Assembly: GCF_002056795.1 (NCBI RefSeq)
Contig: NZ_CP020104.1
Coordinates: 6,581,501-6,645,500, forward strand
Direction: 5' to 3'
Length of the DNA stretch: 64,000 nucleotides
DNA from: Spirosoma aerolatum
GTDB lineage: Bacteria; Bacteroidota; Bacteroidia; Cytophagales; Spirosomataceae
Numbering within the stretch: the stretch's first letter is position 1; each line of letters opens with the position of its first letter. Below are positions 36,176-44,463 of the stretch, one piece after another. Position numbers and translations under genes: made by a program. The notes below the pieces were generated by a model. The model was given only the letters and a program-made list of their open reading frames with translations, did not search any database and was not told where the DNA came from.

Positions 36176-36766
36176 ATGAACCGCCTGTTTCTCTTCTTCG
36201 CGGCCTTCGTTTTACTAACGATTAGCGCATTTCGAACCTCCTTACCTATCGATCTAACGCCTGCTAAGCTAACCGACGAGCGCAAGCACATTCACTGGTT
36301 GACCATCCAGGAAGCCTATGCACTTACTCAGAAGAAACCAAAGAAATTTGTTATCGATGTATACACCGACTGGTGTGGCTGGTGTAAGGTCATGGACCGC
36401 AAAACGTTCTCCGAGCCCGCCATTGTCGACTACGTGAACGAAAACTTTTACCCTGTCCGCTTCAACGCCGAACAAACCGCCGATATAACATTGGGCAAGC
36501 AGACGTTCAAGTATATAAGTGGTGGCAGTAACGGTGTCCACGAACTGGCAGCTGCCCTGATGAGAAATCAGATGAGCTATCCGACAACGGTATTTATGGA
36601 TGAAAAATTTAATCTGATCCAACCGATTGCTGGGTATCTGGAGCCCCGTACTTTCCACCAGATTATCACCTATTTTGGAAGAAATTATCATCAGAAAGAG
36701 CCATTCGATCAATTCAAAGCAGGTACCTATACACGCGAGTTTCAGGCTTCGCTGGCGGGTAAATAA
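36176..36766 (+). CDS. Thioredoxin-like exported protein
   Basis: A 196-residue protein with an N-terminal hydrophobic signal (LFLFFAAFVLLTISAF). The thioredoxin fold has the active site YTDWCGWCKVMD with C67 and C70 (CGWC rather than CGPC), a pattern seen in DUF255/thioredoxin_7-type proteins. The cis-Pro region is SYPTTVFMDE. It is expected to reduce or isomerise disulfides in the periplasm. It is followed by a perfect 29-bp inverted repeat before the M13 peptidase gene. Confidence 0.85.
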   Translation: MNRLFLFFAAFVLLTISAFRTSLPIDLTPAKLTDERKHIHWLTIQEAYALTQKKPKKFVIDVYTDWCGWCKVMDRKTFSEPAIVDYVNENFYPVRFNAEQTADITLGKQTFKYISGGSNGVHELAAALMRNQMSYPTTVFMDEKFNLIQPIAGYLEPRTFHQIITYFGRNYHQKEPFDQFKAGTYTREFQASLAGK

Positions 36767-36778
36767 GTAGTGAACCAG

Positions 36779-36851
36779 GTAACGCGGATGGGAATCCGCG
36801 ATTGGGGTCAGACTAACCGCGTCCCCAATCGCGGATTCCCATCCGCGTTAC
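36779..36851. repeat. Nested palindromic repeat, copy 3 (perfect 29-bp arms)
   Basis: The arm 36779-36807 (starts GTAACGCGGATGGGAATCCG) is the exact reverse complement of 36823-36851, with a 15-nt loop. Each arm contains its own hairpin GCGGAT-GGGA-ATCCGC. The right arm ends 2 bp before the TATTTTTG promoter element of the next gene, where a -33 box would lie. Confidence 0.92.
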
Positions 36852-36852
36852 T

Positions 36853-36860
36853 TATTTTTG
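36853..36860 (+). promoter_or_regulatory. Putative -7 promoter element for M13 peptidase gene
   Basis: TATTTTTG matches TAnnTTTG exactly, 30 bp before the ATG. The -33 region is occupied by the palindromic repeat, and no TTG is at the usual spacing. Confidence 0.45.
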
Positions 36861-36890
36861 TATTCTTTACGTTTACAACTCACTCTATAA

Positions 36891-38912
36891 ATGAACAAGC
36901 AATTGGCTTTTCTTTCGGCAGTTGTCGCAATCGGCCTGATAGCAACTGTAGCCCCCCGTAAATTTATCGATCCGGCCAATATGGATTTGTCGGTCAAACC
37001 GGGCGATAATTTCTACCAATACGCCAATGGGAACTGGCTACGCGAGAATGCCATTCCAGCGTCAAAAACATCGTGGGGCACCTTTCAGGAGTTGCGAGAA
37101 AAAAGCCTGGATGCGATGAAAACGCTGTTGGAAGATGCAGCCAAAACCACGACCAAAGGCCGTCTTTATCAGATGGTTGGCGATTATTATGCCAGTGGTA
37201 TGGATAGCCTAACGATCGAGAAACGTGGCTTTGACCCGATCAAGCCCGATCTGGCTCGTATCGAAAAAGTAAATAACAAAGCCACTTTTCTGGATGAGCT
37301 TGCCTATCAGCGTACGCAAAGCAATGGCATGTTGTTTGGCTTTAGCATTACGCAGGATCGCAAAAATGTGTCGAAATATTTACCACAACTAAGCCAGGGC
37401 GGCACTTCCCTTCCCGACCGTGATTATTACCTGAAAAGCGACGTCCGCAGTGTAAAAATCAGGGATGCCTATCGGGAACATCTGAATAAAATGCTGGCTC
37501 TCATTGGCGAAGAACCAACCCAGGCCTCGCAGGACGCTGATGTAATCATTCGCCTGGAAACAGCACTGGCCAAAGCACAAATGCCCCGCGTTGAGCTTCG
37601 TGATCCTTACAAAACCTATAATAAGCTGAGCGTAAGCAAATTCAGCCAGTCAACACCTTCTATTAACTGGGCCGATCAGCTAACCAAATTTGGGATTAAA
37701 GGTCAGGATTCTGTACTGGTGCAAAGCCCAGCTTTTTTCCGCTCTCTCGATAGCCTGATAGCCGCCACGCCCATTGAAGATTGGCGTACGTATATGCGCT
37801 GGAATATTGTGAAAGGAGCAGCCCCCTATCTAAGTGATGCATTTGTAAAACAAAACTTTGCCTTTTCCAGAACCTTAACCGGCCAGAAAGAACAAACTCC
37901 TCGCTGGCAACGGGTTAGTAGCCTGATCGACGGCTCTTTGAGTGATCTCCTTGGGCAGCTCTATGTACAGAAATATTTCAAGCCTGAAGCTAAACAGCGG
38001 ATGTTAACCCTGGTCGACAACCTGGAAGCTTCATTCAAAGAACATATTAAAGGCCTCGACTGGATGAGCAACGATACCAAAACGAAAGCGCTGGCTAAGT
38101 TGGTCGCTTTCCGGCGGAAAATCGGCTATCCCGATAAGTGGAAAAACTACGATGGAATAACCATCAGCCGCAATGATTTTTATGGGAATGTACAGGCGGC
38201 CGACAAGTGGCAGTACAACTACATGATCAACCGACTAGGTAAACCCGTCGACAAAACGGAGTGGCGTATGACGCCCCCAACCATCAACGCATCATATAGT
38301 CCGGTCAACAATGAGATCACATTCCCGGCTGCTATTCTTCAATTTCCATTTTTCGATTTTGAAGCCGATGATGCCATCAATTACGGCGGAATCGGCGCTG
38401 TGATCGGCCACGAAATGACCCACGGCTTTGACGATTCGGGCCGACAATACGATGCAGACGGGACCCTTCGGGACTGGTGGTCCAAAACCGACGCTGATAA
38501 TTTCAAAAAGCGGGCAGATCAGGTAAAAGAGCAATTTTTCGGCTTCAAGGTTCTTGATTCCATCAAAGTCAACGGCCAATTAACCCTGGGAGAAAATCTG
38601 GCCGACCTAGGCGGCCTGGCCATTGCCTATGACGCATTCAAAAAAACGGTACAGGGTAAAGCAAATGGCAAAAAAAGTATGATTGACGGATTCACTCCCG
38701 ATCAACGCTTTTTCCTTTCCTGGGCCCAAATCTGGCGAACGAATGTCCTTCCCGAAACCCAGGCTCAGTTGATTTTGACCGACCCGCATGCACCCGGACT
38801 GTACCGTTGCAATGGCCCTGTTGCGAATATCGACGCTTGGTATAGAGCGTTCAATGTTCAACCAGGCGATAAAATGTACAAAAAGCCAGAAGCCCGTATT
38901 AAGGTCTGGTAA
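36891..38912 (+). CDS. M13 (neprilysin/PepO-like) metalloendopeptidase
   Basis: A 673-residue exported protein (signal peptide about 1-22, no lipobox). It starts with the M13 N-domain (GDNFYQYANGNWL) and carries the zinc site VIGHEMTHGFDDSG (H507, E508, H511) with the third ligand E568 in GENLADLGGL, plus the C-terminal WAQIWR. The length is normal for bacterial PepO. It cleaves short peptides, probably in the periplasm. The ATG is the only candidate giving a signal peptide. Confidence 0.93.
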   Translation: MNKQLAFLSAVVAIGLIATVAPRKFIDPANMDLSVKPGDNFYQYANGNWLRENAIPASKTSWGTFQELREKSLDAMKTLLEDAAKTTTKGRLYQMVGDYYASGMDSLTIEKRGFDPIKPDLARIEKVNNKATFLDELAYQRTQSNGMLFGFSITQDRKNVSKYLPQLSQGGTSLPDRDYYLKSDVRSVKIRDAYREHLNKMLALIGEEPTQASQDADVIIRLETALAKAQMPRVELRDPYKTYNKLSVSKFSQSTPSINWADQLTKFGIKGQDSVLVQSPAFFRSLDSLIAATPIEDWRTYMRWNIVKGAAPYLSDAFVKQNFAFSRTLTGQKEQTPRWQRVSSLIDGSLSDLLGQLYVQKYFKPEAKQRMLTLVDNLEASFKEHIKGLDWMSNDTKTKALAKLVAFRRKIGYPDKWKNYDGITISRNDFYGNVQAADKWQYNYMINRLGKPVDKTEWRMTPPTINASYSPVNNEITFPAAILQFPFFDFEADDAINYGGIGAVIGHEMTHGFDDSGRQYDADGTLRDWWSKTDADNFKKRADQVKEQFFGFKVLDSIKVNGQLTLGENLADLGGLAIAYDAFKKTVQGKANGKKSMIDGFTPDQRFFLSWAQIWRTNVLPETQAQLILTDPHAPGLYRCNGPVANIDAWYRAFNVQPGDKMYKKPEARIKVW

Positions 38913-39013
38913 ATTAACTGGTTTCAGGATGAACGGCTTGGTTTCCTCTCCGTAGCAGGTAGGAAGCCAGGCCGTTAAACTTTAGTCAGCAAAGCACCTA
39001 AACCCCTTCTAGC

Positions 39014-39562
39014 ATGCATATACTTCGATGGTGTATAGCCAGCCTGTTTCTCATGATGCTGGCCTGTCAGACTAAACCAAAACAGGAAAAAGAAACCGCC
39101 ATAACAACCGGAGCTATTCAGGAAGATAGCATCCTGGCACTAGCCACCCGACCCGGACCCGAGGCACCCCGCTCGGCTGCCGATCGCTTGGTTCGTGCCC
39201 TTTATTTTGAGCATAGTACCAAAGACAATCCACTTCGTGAAACCAAAGACCGAAGCCTGATCGATCAGTTTTTTGCCAAATCCACCGCCGACCTCATCTG
39301 GAACGATGCACAAAAATCTTCGGGCAAGGTAAATCGGTCGAAAATAAATCTGCTTTTCAACGCACCCGATGCAGCAGTCAAAAAAACCTGGGTAGAACCA
39401 GCAGCCATAGGCGGTTCTAAATCAGTCGTCTACGTTACGTTTCTCAACAATAATAAACCGGGCGACATTCGGGTCGACCTCAGCCAAATTGCTGGAAATC
39501 GCTGGCGAATTACTGAAATGACCTACCCCGATAGCACCCGATTGACCGAGTTATTGAAGTAA
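39014..39562 (+). CDS. Small lipoprotein of unknown function (DUF3828-like?)
   Basis: A 182-residue protein with a signal sequence and lipobox (LFLMMLAC). The mature part has a Lys-rich linker, then LVRALYFEHSTKD, DQFFAKSTADLIWND and a C-terminal strand set ending VDLSQIAGNRWRITEM. This order (helices, then a W-R-I strand) recalls DUF3828-type lipoproteins, but the match is weak. It lies just upstream of the tRNA/tuf transcription unit, which has its own promoter. Confidence 0.7.
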   Translation: MHILRWCIASLFLMMLACQTKPKQEKETAITTGAIQEDSILALATRPGPEAPRSAADRLVRALYFEHSTKDNPLRETKDRSLIDQFFAKSTADLIWNDAQKSSGKVNRSKINLLFNAPDAAVKKTWVEPAAIGGSKSVVYVTFLNNNKPGDIRVDLSQIAGNRWRITEMTYPDSTRLTELLK

Positions 39563-39598
39563 GTTTCCTGCTTATCTAAATTATTTTTAGATCTCCTG

Positions 39599-39628
39599 TT
39601 GACAACACCGCAAAAACATGTAATTTTG
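39599..39628 (+). promoter_or_regulatory. Promoter of the tRNA-Tyr/Gly/Thr-tuf unit
   Basis: TTG (39599-39601), a 19-bp spacer and TAATTTTG (39621-39628) match the Bacteroidota consensus fully. Transcription would start about 45 bp before tRNA-Tyr. Confidence 0.8.
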
Positions 39629-39678
39629 CAACTCCAAACCGGAAACGGGGCGGAAAATGTTCTTTAACAGAGATTTTT

Positions 39679-39761
39679 GGGGAGTTTCCAGAGTGGCCAA
39701 ATGGATCAGACTGTAAATCTGCTGGCGTACGCCTTCGGAGGTTCGAATCCTCCACTCCCCA
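39679..39761 (+). tRNA. tRNA-Tyr (GTA)
   Basis: The acceptor GGGGAGT pairs with ACTCCCC (39754-39760). The anticodon loop CTGTAAA gives anticodon GTA at 39713-39715, and the long variable arm is normal for tRNA-Tyr. Discriminator A; CCA is not encoded. Confidence 0.95.
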
Positions 39762-39798
39762 CAAGACTACAATTGACTTGTACAGGTTAATTGTACCT

Positions 39799-39874
39799 GC
39801 GGAAGTAGCTCAATTGGTAGAGCGATAGCCTTCCAAGCTATAGGTTGCGGGTTCGAGACCCGTCTTCCGCTCCA
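39799..39874 (+). tRNA. tRNA-Gly (TCC)
   Basis: The acceptor GCGGAAG pairs with CTTCCGC; the stem ATAGC/GCTAT encloses loop CTTCCAA with anticodon TCC at 39832-39834. T-loop GTTCGAGAC. CCA is encoded (39872-39874). Confidence 0.96.
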
Positions 39875-39875
39875 T

Positions 39876-39940
39876 AAAGTTTACAGTTCACCGTTTACTG
39901 CTGCTAAACAACAGTAAACCGAAAACTGAAAACTTTTTTT
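39876..39940 (+). repeat. Word-based inverted repeat with T-run between tRNA-Gly and tRNA-Thr
   Basis: AAAGTTTACAGTTCACCGTT... (39876-39900) matches the complement of 39912-39936 at 21 of 25 positions, built from GTTTAC/AACTG words, and is followed by T7 before tRNA-Thr. The form is terminator-like inside a tRNA operon, so it may attenuate or serve RNA processing. Confidence 0.7.
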
Positions 39941-40012
<72 letters not shown>

Positions 40013-40044
40013 CAAGGTTTCTTTCGGGAAATCTTTTTGATGGG

Positions 40045-40061
40045 ACCGCCCAAGCGGTTTT
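40045..40061 (+). terminator. Weak hairpin after tRNA-Thr
   Basis: ACCGC-CCAA-GCGGT followed by TTT is a short terminator-like hairpin. With the -7-like element at 40108 it suggests tuf can be transcribed separately from the tRNAs. Confidence 0.35.
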
Positions 40062-40107
40062 AAGCCCAAATGGCGTCAGACCTCAAACGGTATGATTTCG
40101 CTGGGTT

Positions 40108-40115
40108 TAATTTTG
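40108..40115 (+). promoter_or_regulatory. Putative internal -7 promoter element for tuf
   Basis: TAATTTTG matches TAnnTTTG exactly, 55 bp before the tuf ATG. No TTG at the right distance is seen. Confidence 0.35.
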
Positions 40116-40170
40116 TTCAGCGAATTCATTCAATAACTAACAACAGTTCACAATAGCGTTTTAAAAAAAC

Positions 40171-41358
40171 ATGGCAAAAGAGAATTTTGACCGCTCGAAA
40201 CCGCACGTAAACATCGGTACGATTGGTCACGTTGACCACGGTAAAACGACGCTGACGGCTGCCATTACGAAAGTGCTGGCCGAAAAGGGTCTGGCCGCAA
40301 TTCGGGACTTCTCCTCGATTGACAACGCCCCAGAAGAAAAAGAGCGGGGTATCACCATTAATACATCGCACGTTGAGTACGCAACGGCAAACCGCCACTA
40401 TGCGCACGTTGACTGCCCAGGCCACGCTGACTATGTGAAAAACATGGTAACGGGTGCTGCCCAAATGGATGGAGCTATTCTTGTAGTAGCTGCAACCGAT
40501 GGTCCAATGCCACAAACTCGGGAGCACATCCTGCTTGCTCGTCAGGTAGGTGTACCTCAGCTGGTTGTGTTCATGAACAAAGTGGACATGGTTGACGACC
40601 CAGAACTGCTCGAACTCGTTGAGATGGAAATCCGCGAGCTGTTGAGCTTCTACCAATTCGACGGTGATAATATCCCAGTTATTCAAGGTTCGGCTCTTGG
40701 TGGTCTGAACGGCGATGCTAAATGGGTAAAAACCATCGAAGAACTGATGGATAACGTTGATAGCTGGATTCCACTTCCTCCACGTCAGACGGATCTGCCG
40801 TTCCTGATGCCGGTCGAAGACGTATTCTCGATCACAGGTCGTGGTACGGTGGCAACCGGTCGTATCGAGCGGGGTGTTATCAACTCGGGTGATCCAGTTG
40901 AAATCCTCGGTATGGGTGCTGAAAACCTGAAATCAGTTGTAACGGGTGTTGAAATGTTCCGGAAAATTCTGGACCGTGGTGAAGCCGGTGACAACGTAGG
41001 TCTGCTGCTCCGCGGTATTGAAAAAACCGATATCCGTCGTGGTATGGTTATTTGCAAACCTGGTTCGGTTAAGCCTCACTCGAAGTTCAAAGCTGAAGTT
41101 TACGTATTGTCGAAAGAAGAAGGTGGTCGTCACACCCCATTCTTCAACAAATACCGTCCTCAGTTCTATTTCCGTACCACCGACGTAACGGGCGAAATTA
41201 CCCTGCCTGCTAACGTTGAGATGGTAATGCCAGGCGATAACATCACGATTGATGTAACGCTGATCAACAAAATCGCTATGGAAAAAGGTCTCCGTTTCGC
41301 TATCCGCGAAGGTGGTCGTACCGTAGGTGCTGGTCAGGTAACGGAAATCCTCGACTAA
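40171..41358 (+). CDS. tuf: Elongation factor Tu
   Basis: A 395-residue EF-Tu of usual length. The G-domain motifs are GHVDHGKT (P-loop, about 19-26), DCPGH, NKVD and SAL; domains II and III follow ([32 protein letters not shown] region). It carries aminoacyl-tRNA to the ribosome and hydrolyses GTP. It sits between tRNA genes, the usual order in Bacteroidota, and has a strong terminator right after it. Confidence 0.99.
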   Translation: MAKENFDRSKPHVNIGTIGHVDHGKTTLTAAITKVLAEKGLAAIRDFSSIDNAPEEKERGITINTSHVEYATANRHYAHVDCPGHADYVKNMVTGAAQMDGAILVVAATDGPMPQTREHILLARQVGVPQLVVFMNKVDMVDDPELLELVEMEIRELLSFYQFDGDNIPVIQGSALGGLNGDAKWVKTIEELMDNVDSWIPLPPRQTDLPFLMPVEDVFSITGRGTVATGRIERGVINSGDPVEILGMGAENLKSVVTGVEMFRKILDRGEAGDNVGLLLRGIEKTDIRRGMVICKPGSVKPHSKFKAEVYVLSKEEGGRHTPFFNKYRPQFYFRTTDVTGEITLPANVEMVMPGDNITIDVTLINKIAMEKGLRFAIREGGRTVGAGQVTEILD

Positions 41359-41372
41359 GATTCGAATAATTT

Positions 41373-41412
41373 AAAACAAGTGCATTTCTTAACGGGGATG
41401 CACTTGTTTTTT
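41373..41412 (+). terminator. Rho-independent terminator of tuf
   Basis: AAAACAAGTGCAT (41373-41385) pairs perfectly with ATGCACTTGTTTT (41398-41410), followed by more T. Confidence 0.9.
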
Positions 41413-41432
41413 GAATTTATTTCGTAATTTTG
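41404..41432 (+). promoter_or_regulatory. Promoter for tRNA-Trp/secE/nusG, overlapping the tuf terminator
   Basis: TAATTTTG (41425-41432) matches TAnnTTTG exactly. A TTG lies at 41404-41406, with an 18-bp spacer, inside the right arm of the tuf terminator. So the terminator and the -33 element appear to share bases. Confidence 0.6.
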
Positions 41433-41446
41433 CAGTCCAATTCAAA

Positions 41447-41530
41447 AGTCATTAATTGTTATTCGCTCTGCTGTCATTATTGTTCGATTCGATAAGATGA
41501 CTTCACTGACCACAAATGACAATTAATGAT
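41447..41530. repeat. Word-based inverted repeat (TCATTAATTGT), tRNA-Trp leader
   Basis: TCATTAATTGT (41449-41459) is the reverse complement of ACAATTAATGA (41519-41529); further GTCATT and AATGAC words lie between. It lies in the leader between the promoter and tRNA-Trp. Confidence 0.65.
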
Positions 41531-41538
41531 CCAAATAC

Positions 41539-41612
41539 ACGGGTGTAGTTCAAGGGTAGAATAGCGGTCTCCAAAACCGTTGATGGGAGTTCGAATCTCT
41601 CCACCCGTGCCA
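41539..41612 (+). tRNA. tRNA-Trp (CCA)
   Basis: The acceptor ACGGGTG pairs with CACCCGT (41602-41608); the stem GCGGT/ACCGT encloses CTCCAAA with anticodon CCA at 41571-41573. Discriminator G followed by encoded CCA (41610-41612). It is followed 13 bp later by secE. Confidence 0.96.
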
Positions 41613-41625
41613 ATCCTTACAAAAG

Positions 41626-41817
41626 ATGGACAAGTTTATCTCGTTTCTGAAAGCCTCTTGGGAGGAAGTTCAGCATAACGTGACTTGGCCTAAATTCAGC
41701 GATCTCCAGGGTAGTTCGACACTCGTACTGGTAGCTTCGCTGATTTTTGCGCTACTGGTCGGGTTAATTGATTTAGTATTTGAGAACGGACTGAACGCAT
41801 TTTATCAGTCGTTTTAA
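41626..41817 (+). CDS. secE: Preprotein translocase subunit SecE
   Basis: A 63-residue protein of typical short SecE length with one C-terminal transmembrane helix (about 33-51, LVLVASLIFALLVGLIDLV) after the amphipathic N-terminal EEVQHNVTWP segment that is a SecE hallmark. It clamps SecY in the translocon. It is in the conserved order tRNA-Trp-secE-nusG. Confidence 0.95.
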   Translation: MDKFISFLKASWEEVQHNVTWPKFSDLQGSSTLVLVASLIFALLVGLIDLVFENGLNAFYQSF

Positions 41818-41929
41818 TTTTAGTCATTCAGTAGTCATTATAGTCATAATTTGTCATCCTTCATGCAAACACAGCATTGTGACAAATGGCAATCAATGAC
41901 CATGTAATGACCACAAATGACAACTAATT
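41818..41929. repeat. Word-based inverted repeat (GTCATT/AATGAC) abutting the nusG start
   Basis: The secE-nusG gap is filled by TAGTCATT, AGTCATTATAGTCAT and TTTGTCAT words on the left and by ATGACC, AATGACCACAAATGACAACT on the right, complementary in bulk. The right side ends directly at the nusG ATG (41930). Confidence 0.65.
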
Positions 41930-42490
41930 ATGAGCGGCATACAATGGTACGTCATTCGGGCGGTGTCGGGTCAGGAGAAGAAGATTAAATCGTATCTCGA
42001 CAACGAAATAATCCGGCAAAAACTCGATGAAGTGATTCCACAGGTTCTTATACCAGCGGAAAAGGTGTACGAAATGCGTAATGGTAAGAAACGCGTTCGG
42101 GAAAAGTCGTTTTTCCCTGGCTACATTCTCATTTCAGCCGACTTAAGTAATAACCGGGCGCTCGATATGATTTTGAATATGCCGGGCGTATTAGGCTTTC
42201 TGGGTAACTCCCAGGCGGGTACCACTTCTAAAGTACCCGTTCCGCTGCGTCAGGCCGAGGTCAATCGTATTTTAGGTAAGGTCGACGAAGAAACGCAGGA
42301 AGTTGTTGCGCCAACGGCTACCTATCTGAAAGGCGAAAATGTCAAAGTAGTTGATGGGCCTTTTGGTGGTTTCATTGGCACTGTAGAAGAAGTATTCGAC
42401 GACCGGAAGAAATTGAACGTCGTTGTAAAAATATTTGGCCGGAACACTCCGGTAGAACTCAGTTACGCACAAGTAGAAAAGGAAAGCTGA
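41930..42490 (+). CDS. nusG: Transcription termination/antitermination factor NusG
   Basis: A 186-residue NusG of usual length. The N-terminal NGN domain begins QWYVIRAVSGQEKKI and includes FFPGYILI; the C-terminal KOW motif lies in VKVVDGPFGGFIGTVEEV (about 138-155). It binds RNA polymerase and modulates pausing and termination and links to the ribosome. No visible Shine-Dalgarno; the region before the ATG is the word-based repeat. Confidence 0.97.
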   Translation: MSGIQWYVIRAVSGQEKKIKSYLDNEIIRQKLDEVIPQVLIPAEKVYEMRNGKKRVREKSFFPGYILISADLSNNRALDMILNMPGVLGFLGNSQAGTTSKVPVPLRQAEVNRILGKVDEETQEVVAPTATYLKGENVKVVDGPFGGFIGTVEEVFDDRKKLNVVVKIFGRNTPVELSYAQVEKES

Positions 42491-42625
42491 TCGATCTGAT
42501 CAATTTTCCGTGGTTCGGCGTCCTATGCTTCCCTCAGAGGATGACCAGCCAAAACCAGTTGATTTGTTACGAAAGGTGTGCGGATTGGTTATGTGGCTAA
42601 CCAGTTAGAACCTAAGTAGTAACGG

Positions 42626-42641
42626 GGCCGCTCAGGCGGTC
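42626..42641 (+). promoter_or_regulatory. Hairpin in the rplK leader, possible L1 target
   Basis: GGCCGC-TCAG-GCGGTC folds into a 6-bp stem 17 bp before the rplK ATG. In E. coli, L1 represses the rplK-rplA mRNA by binding the leader; this hairpin may play that part, but the L1 motif is not recognised with certainty. Confidence 0.3.
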
Positions 42642-42658
42642 GTAACTCAATTACCACA

Positions 42659-43102
42659 ATGGCAAAAGAAGTAGGTGGCTACGTTAAGCTGCAAGTCAAA
42701 GGCGGGCAGGCCAACCCCTCACCTCCGATCGGTCCAGCGCTTGGTTCCAAGGGTTTAAATATCATGGAATTCTGCAAGCAGTTCAATGGCCGAACCCAGG
42801 ACAAAATGGGTATGGTATTGCCAGTTTTGATTACGTATTATAAGGATAAGTCCTTTGATTTCGTCATCAAAACGCCACCCGCACCGATTCTGCTGATGGA
42901 AGCAGCGAAGCTGAAAGGCGGATCTGCTCAGCCAAACCGCAAAAAAGTCGGCTCAGTAACGTGGGATCAGGTTCGGACCATCGCAGAAACAAAGATGCCC
43001 GATCTGAATTCATTCACCGTTGAGTCGGCAATGAAGCAGGTGGCTGGTACAGCCCGCAGCATGGGTATCACGGTGACGGGTACACCGCCGTTTGAGAATT
43101 AA
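42659..43102 (+). CDS. rplK: 50S ribosomal protein L11
   Basis: A 147-residue L11 of usual length. [20 protein letters not shown] (about 10-29) is the classic N-terminal segment, and the C-terminal RNA-binding domain has [25 protein letters not shown] residues and GTARSMGI. It binds 23S rRNA at the GTPase centre together with L10/L12. It starts the rplK-rplA-rplJ-rplL cluster. Confidence 0.98.
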   Translation: MAKEVGGYVKLQVKGGQANPSPPIGPALGSKGLNIMEFCKQFNGRTQDKMGMVLPVLITYYKDKSFDFVIKTPPAPILLMEAAKLKGGSAQPNRKKVGSVTWDQVRTIAETKMPDLNSFTVESAMKQVAGTARSMGITVTGTPPFEN

Positions 43103-43128
43103 TCAGACTTGCCGAAGCAAAAAAAGAC

Positions 43129-43827
43129 ATGGCTAAGTTAACGAAAAAACAAAAAGAGGCTCAATCAAAATACGATGCTTCTAAAGAATATTCGCTCCAG
43201 CAGGCAGCCGAGATTCTGAAAGAAATTTCGTATACAAAATTTGATGCTTCTGTGGATATTGACGTTCGGTTAGGCGTTGATCCGCGTAAAGCCGACCAAA
43301 TGGTTCGTGGCGTTGCTACGCTGCCTCACGGTACGGGTAAAACGGTTCGCGTTCTGGTGCTTTGCACCCCGGACAAGGAAGCCGAAGCGAAAGAAGCAGG
43401 TGCTGACTATGTAGGTCTGGATGATTATATTCAGAAGATTGAACAAGGCTGGACGGACGTTGACGTGATTATCACGATGCCGAATGTTATGGCTAAAGTT
43501 GGTCGTCTGGGTAAAGTTCTCGGTCCACGCGGTCTGATGCCAAACCCAAAATCGGGTACGGTAACTCCCGAAGTTGGCAAAGCTGTTCGTGAAGTGAAAG
43601 CCGGTAAAATTGACTTTAAAGTTGATAAGCAAGGGGCTATTCACACCAGCATTGGTAAAGTATCGTTTACGCCAGAGAAACTGGCCGAAAACGCGCAGGA
43701 AATCATCAGCACGTTGTTGAAACTGAAGCCTTCTTCGGCTAAAGGAACTTACGTGAAAGCGATCAACCTGTCGAGCACGATGAGTCCTGGGGTAACGATT
43801 GATAAAGGCACAGTTGCCGGAATTTAA
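43129..43827 (+). CDS. rplA: 50S ribosomal protein L1
   Basis: A 232-residue L1 with the conserved [23 protein letters not shown] (about 140-153) and the C-terminal [15 protein letters not shown]. It forms the L1 stalk and moves deacylated tRNA at the E site; in other bacteria it also represses its own operon. It starts 26 bp after rplK. Confidence 0.98.
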   Translation: MAKLTKKQKEAQSKYDASKEYSLQQAAEILKEISYTKFDASVDIDVRLGVDPRKADQMVRGVATLPHGTGKTVRVLVLCTPDKEAEAKEAGADYVGLDDYIQKIEQGWTDVDVIITMPNVMAKVGRLGKVLGPRGLMPNPKSGTVTPEVGKAVREVKAGKIDFKVDKQGAIHTSIGKVSFTPEKLAENAQEIISTLLKLKPSSAKGTYVKAINLSSTMSPGVTIDKGTVAGI

Positions 43828-43830
43828 GCC

Positions 43831-44364
43831 ATGAAACGCGAAGAAAAAGGAGCAATTATTGAGGAATTGGCTGAAAAGTTTCAGACCGTTCCCTTCTTCT
43901 ACATCACGGAAGCGAATGGCATGACGGTTGCTGAAGTCAACACGTTACGTCGGATGTGTTTTGAGCGGGGTATCGAGTACAAAGTGGTGAAGAACAGCTT
44001 CATCAAAAAAGCACTCGAACCGCTTGCAACGTATTATACGCCGTTCAACGAGACGGTGCTGCATGGTCAGTCGGCGGTGATGTTTCACCCTGAGAATGGC
44101 AAAGCACCGGCGCAGCTTATCAAAGAGTTTCGTAAGACAAATGATAAACTGAAACTGAAGGCTGCTTCTATTGATTACAGCCTGTTTATTGGCGCCGACC
44201 AGCTTGATACGCTCATCGCACTGAAGAGCAAGCAAGAGCTTATTGGCGAAATTATCGGTCTGCTGCAATCACCAGCCAAGAATGTTATCTCGGCTCTGCA
44301 AGGTGGTGGCAACAAACTGGCCGGTATCCTCAAAACGCTGTCGGAGCGCGAGGAAGCAGCATAG
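43831..44364 (+). CDS. rplJ: 50S ribosomal protein L10
   Basis: A 177-residue L10 starting 3 bp after the rplA stop. The N-terminal rRNA-binding part includes YKVVKNSFIKKAL and the C-terminal helices carry the L12-binding segment. It anchors the L7/L12 dimers to the ribosome. In E. coli the L10-L12 complex autoregulates the mRNA. A palindromic repeat lies between this gene and rplL. Confidence 0.97.
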   Translation: MKREEKGAIIEELAEKFQTVPFFYITEANGMTVAEVNTLRRMCFERGIEYKVVKNSFIKKALEPLATYYTPFNETVLHGQSAVMFHPENGKAPAQLIKEFRKTNDKLKLKAASIDYSLFIGADQLDTLIALKSKQELIGEIIGLLQSPAKNVISALQGGGNKLAGILKTLSEREEAA

Positions 44365-44366
44365 CT

Positions 44367-44423
44367 GTAACGCGGGGGAAACCCGCAATCTTCGACAAAA
44401 AAGCGGGTTTATACCTGCATTAC
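44367..44423. repeat. Nested palindromic repeat, copy 4, between rplJ and rplL
   Basis: GTAACGCGGGGGAAACCCGC (44367-44386) pairs with GCGGGTTTATACCTGCATTA... (44403-44423) with a few mismatches and an indel. The left arm holds GCGGG-GGAAA-CCCGC. It starts 2 bp after the rplJ stop and ends about 40 bp before rplL, so it is transcribed in the L10-L12 mRNA. Confidence 0.75.
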
Positions 44424-44463
44424 ACAAACAATTGTATCACAATCAAATTAAGAAAATACTACA

